38,444 nt of DNA, taken from positions 1 through 38,444 of the forward strand of contig DDJS01000039.1 in assembly GCA_002339165.1 (NCBI GenBank), in the 5' to 3' direction. Shown here one piece after another: positions 1 through 8,790 of this stretch; the stretch's first letter is position 1; each line of letters starts with the position of its first letter. This stretch comes from Cellvibrionales bacterium UBA2618 (GTDB lineage: Bacteria; Pseudomonadota; Gammaproteobacteria; Pseudomonadales; Porticoccaceae). A program made the translations under genes and the position numbers. The notes under the pieces were generated by a model, which saw only the letters and a program-made list of their open reading frames with translations, searched no databases and was not told the DNA's origin.

Positions 1-896
1 ATTTGGCCGGTCGAGCGCGCGATATGGCATGGGACAATGCGTCCCTCGATTGCCAAATCCTCGACAATTCGGATATGCAAAAACTCGCTATGGGATCACT
101 ACTATCGGTGACTGCAGGGACAGTGGAGCCCGCCAAATTTATTATCATGAACTATCACGGAGGTGCAAAATCAGAGGCGCCAACGGTACTCATCGGCAAG
201 GCCGTCACCTTTGACTCTGGGGGCATCAGTCTTAAACCGGGTGGCGGCATGGATGAAATGAAATTTGATATGTGTGGTGGGGCATCGGTTTTTGGCGTCA
301 TGCAAGCATTGTGCGCCAGCGGGCTCGCTATCAATGTTATCGGCCTAGTCCCCGCGGTCGAAAATATGCCGAGTGGCACAGCCACACGTCCTGGTGATGT
401 AGTGACCAGCATGTCGGGGCAGACTATCGAGGTACTGAATACCGATGCCGAGGGCCGACTCATTCTATGCGATGCCATTACTTACTCGGAACGTTTCAAG
501 CCCCGTGCGGTCATTGACATAGCCACTTTGACCGGCGCTTGTGTGATGGCACTGGGTAAACAGGCCTCGGGGCTTCTGGCGAATGACGACGATCTAGCCG
601 ATGCTTTGTTATCCAGTGGCACACGCAGTGGCGATCGCGCTTGGCAGCTACCGCTTTGGGAAGAATACGACGCCCAATTAAAGAGTAACTTCGCCGACAT
701 GGCGAACATCGGCGGCCGCGAAGCGGGAACCATCACCGCCGCATGTTTTTTAGCTCGCTACGCCAAAAAACTTCCCTGGGCGCACATCGACATTGCTGGT
801 ACGGCCTGGTTATCCGGCGCTCAAAAAGGCGCTACGGGTCGCCCGGTACCGCTGCTGATGGATTATTTACAGCAACGCGCAAATCATTCAACCTAA
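1..896 (+). CDS. pepA: Leucyl aminopeptidase PepA, 3' part (5' end outside window)
   Basis: This is a dimanganese/zinc M17 leucine aminopeptidase of the cytosol, which removes N-terminal residues from peptides; some gammaproteobacterial homologues also bind DNA. The reading frame is open to the left edge, so about 298 C-terminal residues are present and roughly 200 are missing. Counting from the codon at base 3, all metal ligands expected from E. coli PepA are visible with the right spacing (K66, D71, D89, D148, E150), as are both catalytic residues (K78, R152). The signature NTDAEGRL lies at 147-154. A TTG at base 3 is only an internal Leu codon, not a start. The gene ends 15 bases before holC, the usual pepA-holC-valS order of gammaproteobacteria. 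Identification is very secure. Confidence 0.97.
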   Translation, partial: LAGRARDMAWDNASLDCQILDNSDMQKLAMGSLLSVTAGTVEPAKFIIMNYHGGAKSEAPTVLIGKAVTFDSGGISLKPGGGMDEMKFDMCGGASVFGVMQALCASGLAINVIGLVPAVENMPSGTATRPGDVVTSMSGQTIEVLNTDAEGRLILCDAITYSERFKPRAVIDIATLTGACVMALGKQASGLLANDDDLADALLSSGTRSGDRAWQLPLWEEYDAQLKSNFADMANIGGREAGTITAACFLARYAKKLPWAHIDIAGTAWLSGAQKGATGRPVPLLMDYLQQRANHST

Positions 897-911
897 CAAG
901 CCGGCGCCGAC

Positions 912-1349
912 ATGACCCGAGTGTCGTTTTATAAACTCGCCGGCGACCAAAATTTGGCGCTGGCGCTGACCTGTAAGCTGGTCGAAAAAGCGCACTTGTC
1001 AAATCAAAAAGTGCTCTGCCAAATGCCGAATCAAGACTCCGCTGAAAGCTTGAATGACAAACTCTGGCGTTTTTCAAAAACCTCTTTCATACCCCATGGG
1101 TTGGGCTCACAATCACAACCAGTGGCCATTAGCACCGACGCCACACCAGGCGAGCACTACCAGCTGTTGATTAATTTGGATGCTTCGAGGCCATCTTGGT
1201 TTAGTCGCTTCGAGCGGGTTATAGAAATAATCCATACAGAGCCAAATTACCAGCAGTCAAAGCGCGACAATTTTAGTTTCTATAAAGACCGCGGTTACCC
1301 CCTCGAGTTTTTTGATTTGAGCGACAAGTTCGTCAGTTCCGAGGTTTGA
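912..1349 (+). CDS. holC: DNA polymerase III chi subunit
   Basis: The 145-residue product matches the chi subunit (HolC) of the DNA polymerase III holoenzyme, which links the clamp loader (through psi) to SSB on lagging-strand templates. Family features are the start MTRVSFYKL, the central segment with KLWRFSKTSFIPHGLG (about residues 50-65), and the C-terminal block ending in YKDRGYPLEFFDL. Length fits the family (about 140-150). The ATG lies 15 bases after the pepA stop, so the two are probably co-transcribed. HolC is poorly conserved in general, but the motif pattern and the pepA-holC-valS order together make the call firm. Confidence 0.93.
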   Translation: MTRVSFYKLAGDQNLALALTCKLVEKAHLSNQKVLCQMPNQDSAESLNDKLWRFSKTSFIPHGLGSQSQPVAISTDATPGEHYQLLINLDASRPSWFSRFERVIEIIHTEPNYQQSKRDNFSFYKDRGYPLEFFDLSDKFVSSEV

Positions 1350-1444
1350 TCTTTCTCTGCGGGTAAAAATTAGCGCTAACGGTCGACGAGTCACAGCGTA
1401 ATAGTCGGGGACTTTTATAGGGTAATAAATAACCGAGCATATGA

Positions 1445-1473
1445 TAGCTATGGAAACCATCAGGATCTATAAT
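1445..1473 (+). promoter_or_regulatory. Candidate valS promoter
   Basis: A perfect -10 hexamer TATAAT lies at 1468-1473 in the 237-base gap between holC and valS. With a 17-base spacer the -35 position (1445-1450) reads TAGCTA, only a partial match to TTGACA. This would give a valS leader of roughly 105 bases. Assignment rests on the -10 match and on position only. Confidence 0.4.
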
Positions 1474-1542
1474 TTCTCTGCTATTTAGGCATCGTTAAAC
1501 GTTCCGAACCGTCGAGTTGTCCATAGCCCAAATTTTATTTAT

Positions 1543-1559
1543 CGGCGATTTCGTCGCCG
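1543..1559 (+). other. Short hairpin in valS leader
   Basis: CGGCGA and TCGCCG form a perfect 6-bp stem around a 5-base loop, 28 bases before the valS start. No T-run follows, so it is not a terminator. It may only affect leader structure. No Shine-Dalgarno sequence stands out before the valS ATG. Confidence 0.3.
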
Positions 1560-1586
1560 CAGCGCACACTGGAAATACCACACACC

Positions 1587-4448
1587 ATGGACAAAACATT
1601 TAATCCTCAAACGATCGAAAAACGCTGGTACGACGAGTGGGAAAAACGCGGTTACTTTGCACCCACCGGCGAGGGAGAGCCATTTTCCATCGTCATTCCG
1701 CCACCCAATGTCACCGGCAGTTTGCACATGGGCCACGCCCTGCAGTACGCCATTATGGATGCCCTCACCCGACATCAACGAATGAAGGGTAGCGACACTC
1801 TGTGGCAAGTAGGAACCGATCACGCCGGTATCGCAACGCAAATGGTGGTGGAACGCCAGTTAGCCAGTAAAAATGAACCGGGACGGGCATCGCTTGGGCG
1901 AGAAAAGTTCATCGAAAAAGTTTGGCGTTGGAAGGAGGAATCCGGTGACACGATTACGCGACAGATGCGCCGCCTCGGTAATTCGGTTGACTGGCAAACC
2001 GAACGCTTCACTATGGACGCGGGTTTTTATAGCAGCGTGCAGCAAGTTTTTATCCGTCTATACGATGAAGAATTAATCTATCGCGGCAAGCGCCTGGTTA
2101 ACTGGGATCCGAAATTACACACCGCAATTTCGGATTTGGAAGTCGAAAATCGTGAAGTCGTCGGTAAAATGTGGAGCATCCGCTACCCCCTAAACGAGGG
2201 CGTGACAACCGCCGCCGGCGACGATTATATCGTCGTTGCTACCACTCGACCGGAAACCCTACTGGGAGACACTGGCGTTGCCGTCAATCCCAACGATCCG
2301 CGCTATAAAGACTTAATTGGCAGTTGCGTAACCTTACCACTGGTCAATCGATCCATCCCGATCGTCGGCGACGACCATGCGCAATTGGACAAAGGCAGCG
2401 GTTGCGTCAAAATCACTCCAGCACACGACTTTAACGATTACGAAGTCGGCCAGCGCCATGCGCTGCCGATGGTAAGTATATTGACTGAAAACGCCGATAT
2501 TCGCCAAATCGCTGAGTGCTTGCACAGCGACGGCCGAGACAATCCCGATTTCGAGGCCTTTATACCGGAGAAATACCGCGGGCAAGAGCGTTTTGCGGCG
2601 CGCCGAGAAATCGTTGCTGACCTCACCGCTGCGGGCTTACTTGAGTCTGTCGAAGACAATAACATGACGGTGCCATACGGCGATCGCGGCGGCGTCGTGA
2701 TCGAACCGATGCTGACGAATCAATGGTATGTGGACGCAAAAAAACTTGCCGCACCCGCCATTAGCGCAGTTGAAGATGGACGGATTAAATTTGTTCCCGA
2801 GCAGTATGAAAACATGTATTTTGCCTGGATGCGCAATATCCAGGACTGGTGCATCTCACGCCAACTCTGGTGGGGGCACCGCATTCCTGCATGGTATGAC
2901 GAGCAAGGCAACGTCTTCGTCGGCACCAGTGAGGAGAAGGTACGGGAGAAATATCAGCTAGACCAACGGCCACTCCTGCAAGATCCCGATGTTTTAGACA
3001 CCTGGTTTTCGTCCGCGCTATGGAGTTTCGCCACCTTAGGCTGGCCTGAATCCAACGAGCGTCTGCAAAAATTCCATCCGACCAGTGTATTGGTCACCGG
3101 CTTCGATATTATCTTCTTTTGGGTGGCGCGCATGGTGATGATGTCCATGCATCTATTAAAGGACCCTAACGGCGCTCCACAGGTGCCCTTCAAGACGGTC
3201 TATGTGCACGGTTTGATTCGCGACGAACAGGGCAAAAAAATGTCCAAATCGAAAGGCAATGTGATCGACCCCTTGGACATGATTGATGGAATTACCCTCG
3301 AGGCCCTGCAGGCCAAGCGCACGGCCAACATGATGCAGCCTCAGTGGGCCGATAAAATCGCCAAACGAACGGCCAAACAGTTCCCTGATGGCATCGAGGC
3401 ACATGGCGCAGACGCGTTGAGATTTACCCTTTGTGCCTTGGCATCGACCGGCCGCGATATCAATTGGGATATGAAACGTCTCGAGGGATACCGTAATTTT
3501 TGCAACAAACTTTGGAATGCTGCGCGCTACGTATTGCTCAATACCGAGGGCGAAAATTGCGCCCAACTGGGCAGTGAATATCAACTCAGCCTAGCCGATC
3601 GATGGATTGAGTCACGCCTACAAACCGCAGTAAGCGAAGTAGAGAAAGCCTTAGAGTGCTATCGCTTCGACCTTGCTGCACAAGCACTTTACGAATTCAT
3701 CTGGAATGAATACTGCGATTGGTATTTAGAGCTATCCAAACCGGTACTGTGGGATGATCAAGCCAGCGAGGCACGAAAAACTGGAACTCGCCGAACGTTG
3801 GTGCGGGTGCTCGAGACCACCTTGCGATTGGCACACCCGTTACTGCCGTTTATCAGCGAGGAGATATGGCAAAATGTTGCGCCTATGGCCGAGGTTAAAG
3901 GCGATACGATTATGCTACAACCCTACCCAGTCTCTGATCCAAGCCTCGTCGATGAGGCGGCCGAACGAGACATAGAATGGCTCAAAACAGTGATCGTAGG
4001 AATACGTAGCCTGCGCGCAGAAATGAATATACCTCCGGCAACGCAGCTCCCAGTAATACTAGCCAAAGGAACCCAAGATGACCGTTCGCGATTGCTCAAC
4101 AGCCATCAATTGCTGTGTAAGCTCGGTCAACTCGAATCCATCGAGTGGCTCGGCGAAGGACAAAAAATGCCCCTGAGCATGACCGCTCTGGCCGGTGATT
4201 TAGAAATTTTAGTGCCACTCGCTGGGCACATTAACATCAGCGATGAACTCGATCGACTCGATCGAGAAATTGCCAAACTAAACGTCGAGTGCAATAAACT
4301 CGACGCCAAACTCGACAAGCCGGCCTTTATCGAAAAAGCGCCGCCTGAGGTAGTCGAAAAGGAACGCCAAAAGCTCGCCGACCTCCGTGGTGCGAATCGA
4401 CAATTGCAACAGCGACGATCTGAAGTTGCCGGGTTAGACGGCGCTTAA
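1587..4448 (+). CDS. valS: Valyl-tRNA synthetase
   Basis: Class I aminoacyl-tRNA synthetase that charges tRNA-Val in the cytosol and edits misactivated threonine. The 953-residue length fits bacterial ValS. The HIGH motif is HMGH at residues 47-50, within PPPNVTGSLHMGHAL. The KMSKS loop is exact at 551-555. The editing (CP1) domain with ATTRPETLLGDT lies between them, and an anticodon-binding domain plus a C-terminal tRNA-binding coiled coil (ISDELDRLDREIAKL onward) closes the protein. Two adjacent 9-base copies of CTCGATCGA (4248-4265) encode the LDRLDR step of that coiled coil. The stop codon shares one base with the rep start (TAATG), suggesting coupled translation. Confidence 0.98.
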   Translation: MDKTFNPQTIEKRWYDEWEKRGYFAPTGEGEPFSIVIPPPNVTGSLHMGHALQYAIMDALTRHQRMKGSDTLWQVGTDHAGIATQMVVERQLASKNEPGRASLGREKFIEKVWRWKEESGDTITRQMRRLGNSVDWQTERFTMDAGFYSSVQQVFIRLYDEELIYRGKRLVNWDPKLHTAISDLEVENREVVGKMWSIRYPLNEGVTTAAGDDYIVVATTRPETLLGDTGVAVNPNDPRYKDLIGSCVTLPLVNRSIPIVGDDHAQLDKGSGCVKITPAHDFNDYEVGQRHALPMVSILTENADIRQIAECLHSDGRDNPDFEAFIPEKYRGQERFAARREIVADLTAAGLLESVEDNNMTVPYGDRGGVVIEPMLTNQWYVDAKKLAAPAISAVEDGRIKFVPEQYENMYFAWMRNIQDWCISRQLWWGHRIPAWYDEQGNVFVGTSEEKVREKYQLDQRPLLQDPDVLDTWFSSALWSFATLGWPESNERLQKFHPTSVLVTGFDIIFFWVARMVMMSMHLLKDPNGAPQVPFKTVYVHGLIRDEQGKKMSKSKGNVIDPLDMIDGITLEALQAKRTANMMQPQWADKIAKRTAKQFPDGIEAHGADALRFTLCALASTGRDINWDMKRLEGYRNFCNKLWNAARYVLLNTEGENCAQLGSEYQLSLADRWIESRLQTAVSEVEKALECYRFDLAAQALYEFIWNEYCDWYLELSKPVLWDDQASEARKTGTRRTLVRVLETTLRLAHPLLPFISEEIWQNVAPMAEVKGDTIMLQPYPVSDPSLVDEAAERDIEWLKTVIVGIRSLRAEMNIPPATQLPVILAKGTQDDRSRLLNSHQLLCKLGQLESIEWLGEGQKMPLSMTALAGDLEILVPLAGHINISDELDRLDREIAKLNVECNKLDAKLDKPAFIEKAPPEVVEKERQKLADLRGANRQLQQRRSEVAGLDGA

Positions 4449-6472
4449 TGGCTCAATCGCTCAACCCTCAACAACGCGAAGCGCTGCGCTATGTCGACGG
4501 CCCCCTGCTGGTTTTAGCTGGGGCTGGTAGCGGAAAAACCAGCGTGATAACCCAAAAAATCGCCTACCTCATTGACCGTTGCGAACTCTCAGCACGGCAT
4601 ATTGCCGCGGTCACCTTTACCAATAAAGCGGCGCGGGAAATGAAGGCCAGAATCTCTGCGTTGATGCCGGCGCAACGTATCAAGGGACTGACCGTATCGA
4701 CCTTCCACAACTTAGGATTAACCATTATTCGCGCCGAGCGTCATACCCTCGGCTTTAAACCTGGATTCTCGATCCTCGACCAAGAAGATTGTCGCAACTT
4801 GATCAAGGAGTTGATGCAACGTCACTCCGAGTTGGACGACAAGTTAATCGACACCGCGCAAATGACTATTTCCCAATGGAAGAGCTCATTGCTGTCGCCC
4901 GAAGCCGCGCTCGCTGCAGCTGAAAGCAATGGTGAAAAGAGCCTTGCCAAGGTATACCAGCGCTATCACCAAGCGCTGCGAGCGTATAACGCGGTGGATT
5001 TCGATGACCTATTAATGATACCGGTGGAATTGTTTAATCAAAATGATGAAATACTAACTCGCTGGCAACAACGTATCCGATACCTCTTAGTCGACGAATA
5101 CCAAGATACCAATCACGCCCAATACGAACTGGTGCGCTGCTTAGTGCGCCACAGACAGGCACTGACCGTAGTCGGCGACGACGATCAATCGATCTATGCC
5201 TGGCGGGGCGCGCGACCCGAAAACTTAGTTCAACTACAACATGACTTCAGCGATTTGAAAGTCATCAAACTGGAGCAAAACTATCGCTCCACGGGGCGCA
5301 TATTGCGCGCCGCAAACACGTTGATTGACAATAATCCCCACACCATCAAAAAAGCACTCTGGAGTGAATTGGGCCCCGGTGATCCGCTGCGGCTGATCTG
5401 CGCCGAGAACGAAAGTATGGAATGTGAGCGCGTGGTCAATGAAATCGCTGATATGCGACTCAAGCGGCGCTGTAAATATAGCGACTTTGCGGTGCTTTAT
5501 CGGAGTAACTACCAGGCGCGACTGTTAGAAATTCATCTTCAAAAACAAGATGTCCCCTATGAAATAACCGGTGGACAATCGTTTTATGCTAAAACTGAAA
5601 TCAAGGATGTGATGGCGTATTTACGCATTATCATCAATCCGGATGATGATAATGCGCTACTGCGCATCGTCAACACACCGCGGCGACAGATAGGACCCAC
5701 CACGCTCGAGCAACTCGGCACCTATGCCAATAAGCGTCAACTACCGCTATTTCAATGTATTGATGAAATGGCGCTGGCGGAAATAATCAGCGAAGCGGCA
5801 CTCACCAGACTGCGCCGTTTTAAACGCTGGATAGAACAGATTTCGCAACGCCTGTACAACGATGAACCGCTCGGTGTAATTCGCGAGATGCTCAGCGATG
5901 CAGACTATTTAGGCTGGTTACACCAAAACGCAAGTAGCGAAAAAATCGCCATTCGGCGCTGGCAAAACATCGATTTTTTACTTCAGCAATTGCAACAAGT
6001 GCTAGACAACGACGACGGTGAAACGCCACCAGGCGATCGTGCCGTCGAGAGCGCCATCGCCAAGTTAGTGTTGCGCGATCTGCTCGATCGTGAAGACCAA
6101 GAATCGAGCCAAGACAAAGTCCAATTAATGACCTTACACGCCGCCAAGGGTCTCGAGTTTTTGCACGTTTTTATGGTCGGTATGGAAGAGGAGATCCTAC
6201 CTCACCGCAACAGCACTGAGGCCGGTCAGATCGAAGAGGAGCGGCGTCTGACCTACGTTGGAATCACCCGCGCCCAGCGCACCTTAACCATGACCCGGGC
6301 ACTTCGGCGAACCCAATATGGGAGTACTTCGGTGACGGTTGCGAGCCGCTTTATCGACGAACTGCCCGACGCTGATTTGATCAGACTCGGCGAGGGAACC
6401 GCGCCCGACCCAGAAACACTCGCCCAACAGCGGAGTGCATCGTTAGCTGCACTGAAAACACTGTTTGAGTGA
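4448..6472 (+). CDS. rep: ATP-dependent DNA helicase Rep
   Basis: Superfamily 1A 3'-5' DNA helicase that helps replication forks pass protein roadblocks. The 674-residue length is essentially that of E. coli Rep (673). Walker A is GAGSGKT at 25-31, followed by TFTNKAAREM (motif Ia) and LLVDEYQDTNHAQYELV (Walker B, near residue 215). Further motifs are GDDDQSIYAWRGA (motif III), LEQNYRST (motif IV), LMTLHAAKGLEF (motif V) and TYVGITRAQRTL (motif VI). The sequence is closer to Rep than to UvrD or PcrA, judged by length and the N-terminal LNPQQREALRYVDGPLLVLAGAGSGKT region. It overlaps the valS stop by one base and converges on ihfB with a 30-base gap that holds no clear terminator. Confidence 0.95.
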   Translation: MAQSLNPQQREALRYVDGPLLVLAGAGSGKTSVITQKIAYLIDRCELSARHIAAVTFTNKAAREMKARISALMPAQRIKGLTVSTFHNLGLTIIRAERHTLGFKPGFSILDQEDCRNLIKELMQRHSELDDKLIDTAQMTISQWKSSLLSPEAALAAAESNGEKSLAKVYQRYHQALRAYNAVDFDDLLMIPVELFNQNDEILTRWQQRIRYLLVDEYQDTNHAQYELVRCLVRHRQALTVVGDDDQSIYAWRGARPENLVQLQHDFSDLKVIKLEQNYRSTGRILRAANTLIDNNPHTIKKALWSELGPGDPLRLICAENESMECERVVNEIADMRLKRRCKYSDFAVLYRSNYQARLLEIHLQKQDVPYEITGGQSFYAKTEIKDVMAYLRIIINPDDDNALLRIVNTPRRQIGPTTLEQLGTYANKRQLPLFQCIDEMALAEIISEAALTRLRRFKRWIEQISQRLYNDEPLGVIREMLSDADYLGWLHQNASSEKIAIRRWQNIDFLLQQLQQVLDNDDGETPPGDRAVESAIAKLVLRDLLDREDQESSQDKVQLMTLHAAKGLEFLHVFMVGMEEEILPHRNSTEAGQIEEERRLTYVGITRAQRTLTMTRALRRTQYGSTSVTVASRFIDELPDADLIRLGEGTAPDPETLAQQRSASLAALKTLFE

Positions 6473-6502
6473 CTGTTTGAAAGATGACTTTAAGAAAGTA
6501 CT

Positions 6503-6784
6503 TTAAAGATTGTTGACGCGGTCACGTAGTTCTTTGCCAGGCTTGAAGTAGGGCACGTGCTTGCCGCTCAGTTCAACCGCAGTGCCGGTCTTTGGATTGC
6601 GCCCTAGACGCGGCGCCCGGTAATGAAGTGAGAAACTACCAAATCCCCGAATCTCAATACGGCGGTTGTTCGCCAGCGTTGAGGTCATCCGCTCAAGTAT
6701 CATGCGCACAGCCAACTCAACATCGCGGGCCGACAAGTGGTCCTGACTAACGGATATTTTTTCTATGAGTTCAGATTTTGTCAT
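6503..6784 (-). CDS. ihfB: Integration host factor beta subunit
   Basis: This 93-residue DNABII protein pairs with IHF alpha to bend DNA in the minor groove during recombination, replication and transcription. It begins MTKSELIEKIS, typical of the beta chain, and carries the DNA-contacting arm with RNPKTG and the C-terminal PYFKPGKELRDRVN motif. Length matches E. coli IhfB (94). It follows rpsA by 190 bases, the standard cmk-rpsA-ihfB order, which separates it from HU or IHF alpha genes. A separate promoter in the rpsA-ihfB gap is likely. Confidence 0.96.
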   Translation of the reverse strand: MTKSELIEKISVSQDHLSARDVELAVRMILERMTSTLANNRRIEIRGFGSFSLHYRAPRLGRNPKTGTAVELSGKHVPYFKPGKELRDRVNNL

Positions 6785-6831
6785 ACCAATCGCGGATTTT
6801 ATTCTTCTGTTAAATTAATAAACGCGCCTGA

Positions 6832-6862
6832 AGGGTCTGAAACGAACTGCTGCTACGACCCT
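6832..6862 (-). other. Inverted repeat in ihfB leader
   Basis: AGGGTC and GACCCT form a perfect 6-bp inverted repeat around a 19-base loop, about 50 bases upstream of the ihfB start and just downstream of the candidate promoter. No T-run follows on the minus strand, so it is not a standard terminator. It could be a 5' stabilising hairpin of the ihfB mRNA. Confidence 0.25.
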
Positions 6863-6873
6863 AAGAGGCTGAT

Positions 6874-6903
6874 TCTATAAGAGTAACGATTTTATACAAG
6901 CAA
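6874..6903 (-). promoter_or_regulatory. Candidate ihfB promoter
   Basis: On the minus strand TTGCTT (6903-6898) and TATAGA (6879-6874) are separated by 18 bases, a plausible sigma-70 pair in the 190-base rpsA-ihfB gap. An own promoter for ihfB behind rpsA is known from E. coli. This particular pair is inferred from sequence match only. Confidence 0.35.
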
Positions 6904-6925
6904 AAGTTGCAATTTCGTGCCAATA

Positions 6926-6962
6926 CTATCTAAAAGAGCAGCATTGCCGCCCTTCTAGATAG
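6926..6962 (-). other. Inverted repeat just after rpsA
   Basis: CTATCTA (6926-6932) and TAGATAG (6956-6962) can pair, with three further pairs after one mismatch, 12 bases beyond the rpsA stop. There is no T-run on the minus strand, so it is not a classical intrinsic terminator. It may mark the 3' end of the rpsA message by processing or act as an mRNA-stabilising hairpin. Confidence 0.3.
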
Positions 6963-6974
6963 CTTGACAGCGGA

Positions 6975-8651
6975 CTACTTATCCATCTGCGCCTTGATTA
7001 AGTCGCCAATAGTCGTTGGGGCTGCTGTAGTTTCAGTCTCCTGCTGGCGGTGCGCTTTAACAGCGGCCTTCTCTTCGGACACATCCTTGGATTTTATCGA
7101 CAAGCTGATACTGCGATTCTTGCGATCAACCAGAACGATCTTGGCCTCAACTTCGGCACCCACAGCGACCACTAAACGCGCGTCTTCGATACGCTCTCGC
7201 GACATCTCAGAGCCTTTCAAATAACCCTCGACGTTATCGGTCAACGCGATCACAGCACCTTTGGCATCGACTTCCTTAACGGTTCCTACGACGATGGTGC
7301 CCTTGTCGTTCTCATTTACAAAATCGTTGAAAGGATCTTCCAACAACTGCTTGATACCCAGTGAAATACGCTCGCGCTCTGCGTCGATGCTAAGCACCAC
7401 GGTCTCAACTTCCTCGCCCTTCTTGAAGTTGCGCACGGCTTCTTCGCCGGTTTCATTCCAAGAAATATCGGAGAGATGAACAAGACCATCGATACCGCCG
7501 TCAAGTCCGATAAAGATACCAAAATCGGTGATCGACTTGATCTTACCGGAGATTTTCTCGCCCTTCTCCATGCTGGTAGCAAACTCGTCCCATGGGTTGG
7601 CGAAACACTGTTTGATACCCAGAGATATACGTCGCCGTTCCTCATCGATATCCAGCACCATCACCTCCACTTCATCGCCCAATTGAACAATTTTAGATGG
7701 ATGTACATTCTTGTTCGTCCAGTCCATTTCAGACACGTGAACGAGACCCTCAACACCGTCTTCGAGTTCAGCAAAACAGCCATAATCTGTAAGATTAGTG
7801 ATCTTCGCTTTGGCGCGAGCACCTTCTGGGTAACGCCCTTTGATGTCGCCCCATGGATCTTCACCCATCTGCTTCATCCCCAGCGATACACGGTTCCGCT
7901 CGCGATCGAATTTAAGTACCTTAACGTCAATTTCGTCGCCGACATTGATCATTTCAGACGGATGCTTGATGCGCTTCCAAGACATATCTGTAATGTGCAG
8001 CAAACCATCGATCCCTCCGAGGTCGACGAAGGCGCCGTAATCGGTCAAATTCTTGATCACACCCTTCAGCGATGCGCCCTCTTCGAGGTTTGCCAGCAGA
8101 GCATCGCGCTCCGCGGAATTGGCGCTCTCCATCACAGCACGGCGGCTAACCACCACATTGTTACGCTTGGGATCGAGCTTAATCACCTTAAACTCAAGAT
8201 CCTTGCCTTCGAGGTGGGTAATTTCACGCAATGGCCGTACATCGACCAAAGATCCGGGTAAAAACGCGCGCAGCCCTCGCACATCGACGGTGAAGCCGCC
8301 CTTGACCTTGCCACTGATCATGCCCATGACCACTTCGTCGGCTTTGTGCGCTGCCTCTAGATCAATCCAAGACTCTGCTCGACGCGCCTTTTCACGCGAC
8401 AATTTGGTAGCTCCGAAGCCGTCTTCAACCGCCTCGAGGGCGACCTGTACCTCATCGCCAATGGAAACTTCGATATCGCCTTTTTCATCGTAGAATTGTT
8501 CTGCGGCAATAACCCCTTCAGATTTCAATCCGGCGTGCACCGTGACCCAATCTTTATCAATGTCAATGACAACGCCGGTAATAATCGCACCGGGGTTCAT
8601 CTCTACGGTTTTAAGGCTTTCTTCAAACAGTGCTTGGAAGCTCTCGCTCAT
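6975..8651 (-). CDS. rpsA: 30S ribosomal protein S1
   Basis: Ribosomal protein S1 binds mRNA and brings it to the 30S subunit, and is needed to start translation on structured or SD-poor messages. The 558-residue length matches E. coli S1 (557). Six S1/OB-fold repeats are visible, starting with PGAIITGVVIDIDKDWVTVHAGLKSEG and including ITDYGAF/VDLGGIDGLLHITDMSW, LTDYGCFAELEDGVEGLVHVSEMDW and ITDFGIFIGLDGGIDGLVHLSDISW. The less conserved final repeat and an acidic/Lys C-terminal tail (ending DLIKAQMDK) close it. The ATG is preceded by only a weak SD-like AGG. Large open frames on the opposite strand are by-products of its codon bias. Confidence 0.98.
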   Translation of the reverse strand: MSESFQALFEESLKTVEMNPGAIITGVVIDIDKDWVTVHAGLKSEGVIAAEQFYDEKGDIEVSIGDEVQVALEAVEDGFGATKLSREKARRAESWIDLEAAHKADEVVMGMISGKVKGGFTVDVRGLRAFLPGSLVDVRPLREITHLEGKDLEFKVIKLDPKRNNVVVSRRAVMESANSAERDALLANLEEGASLKGVIKNLTDYGAFVDLGGIDGLLHITDMSWKRIKHPSEMINVGDEIDVKVLKFDRERNRVSLGMKQMGEDPWGDIKGRYPEGARAKAKITNLTDYGCFAELEDGVEGLVHVSEMDWTNKNVHPSKIVQLGDEVEVMVLDIDEERRRISLGIKQCFANPWDEFATSMEKGEKISGKIKSITDFGIFIGLDGGIDGLVHLSDISWNETGEEAVRNFKKGEEVETVVLSIDAERERISLGIKQLLEDPFNDFVNENDKGTIVVGTVKEVDAKGAVIALTDNVEGYLKGSEMSRERIEDARLVVAVGAEVEAKIVLVDRKNRSISLSIKSKDVSEEKAAVKAHRQQETETTAAPTTIGDLIKAQMDK

Positions 8652-8790
8652 GGGGATATACCTAGATAGTATGAGGGTACGGCTATCGACGATCTACGCC
8701 GGTAACGGTCCTCGGCCGCAACGCCAGTCATGCGGGGTTATTGAATAAGGGCATAACAACACCAGTCGCTGGCGCAGCGTTGCCGCCCAA
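8652..8790 (-). promoter_or_regulatory. rpsA leader region with several hairpins
   Basis: The 139 bases between cmk and rpsA contain short inverted repeats on the minus strand, including CGCTG/CAGCG around a 3-base loop, CGGC/GCCG enclosing ATCGTCGAT, and GGCAAC/GTTGTT. The ATG lacks a strong Shine-Dalgarno sequence. In E. coli the rpsA start region is folded and represses itself when S1 is in excess; a comparable role here is inference. I found no convincing -35/-10 pair. Confidence 0.3.

Noticed and set aside
1350..1586. Small gene or RNA in the holC-valS gap
   Set aside because: Open frames there lack a start signal and family features, and no RNA fold beyond a 6-bp hairpin was seen.
6473..6502. 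AAAGTACTTT palindrome between rep and ihfB as a bidirectional terminator
   Set aside because: AT-rich, only ten bases, with no loop or T-run; not enough for a terminator call.
7476..8261. Long open frame opposite rpsA (261 codons)
   Set aside because: It is fully antisense to S1, in which codon bias creates open mirror frames; no family features, start signal or context support it.
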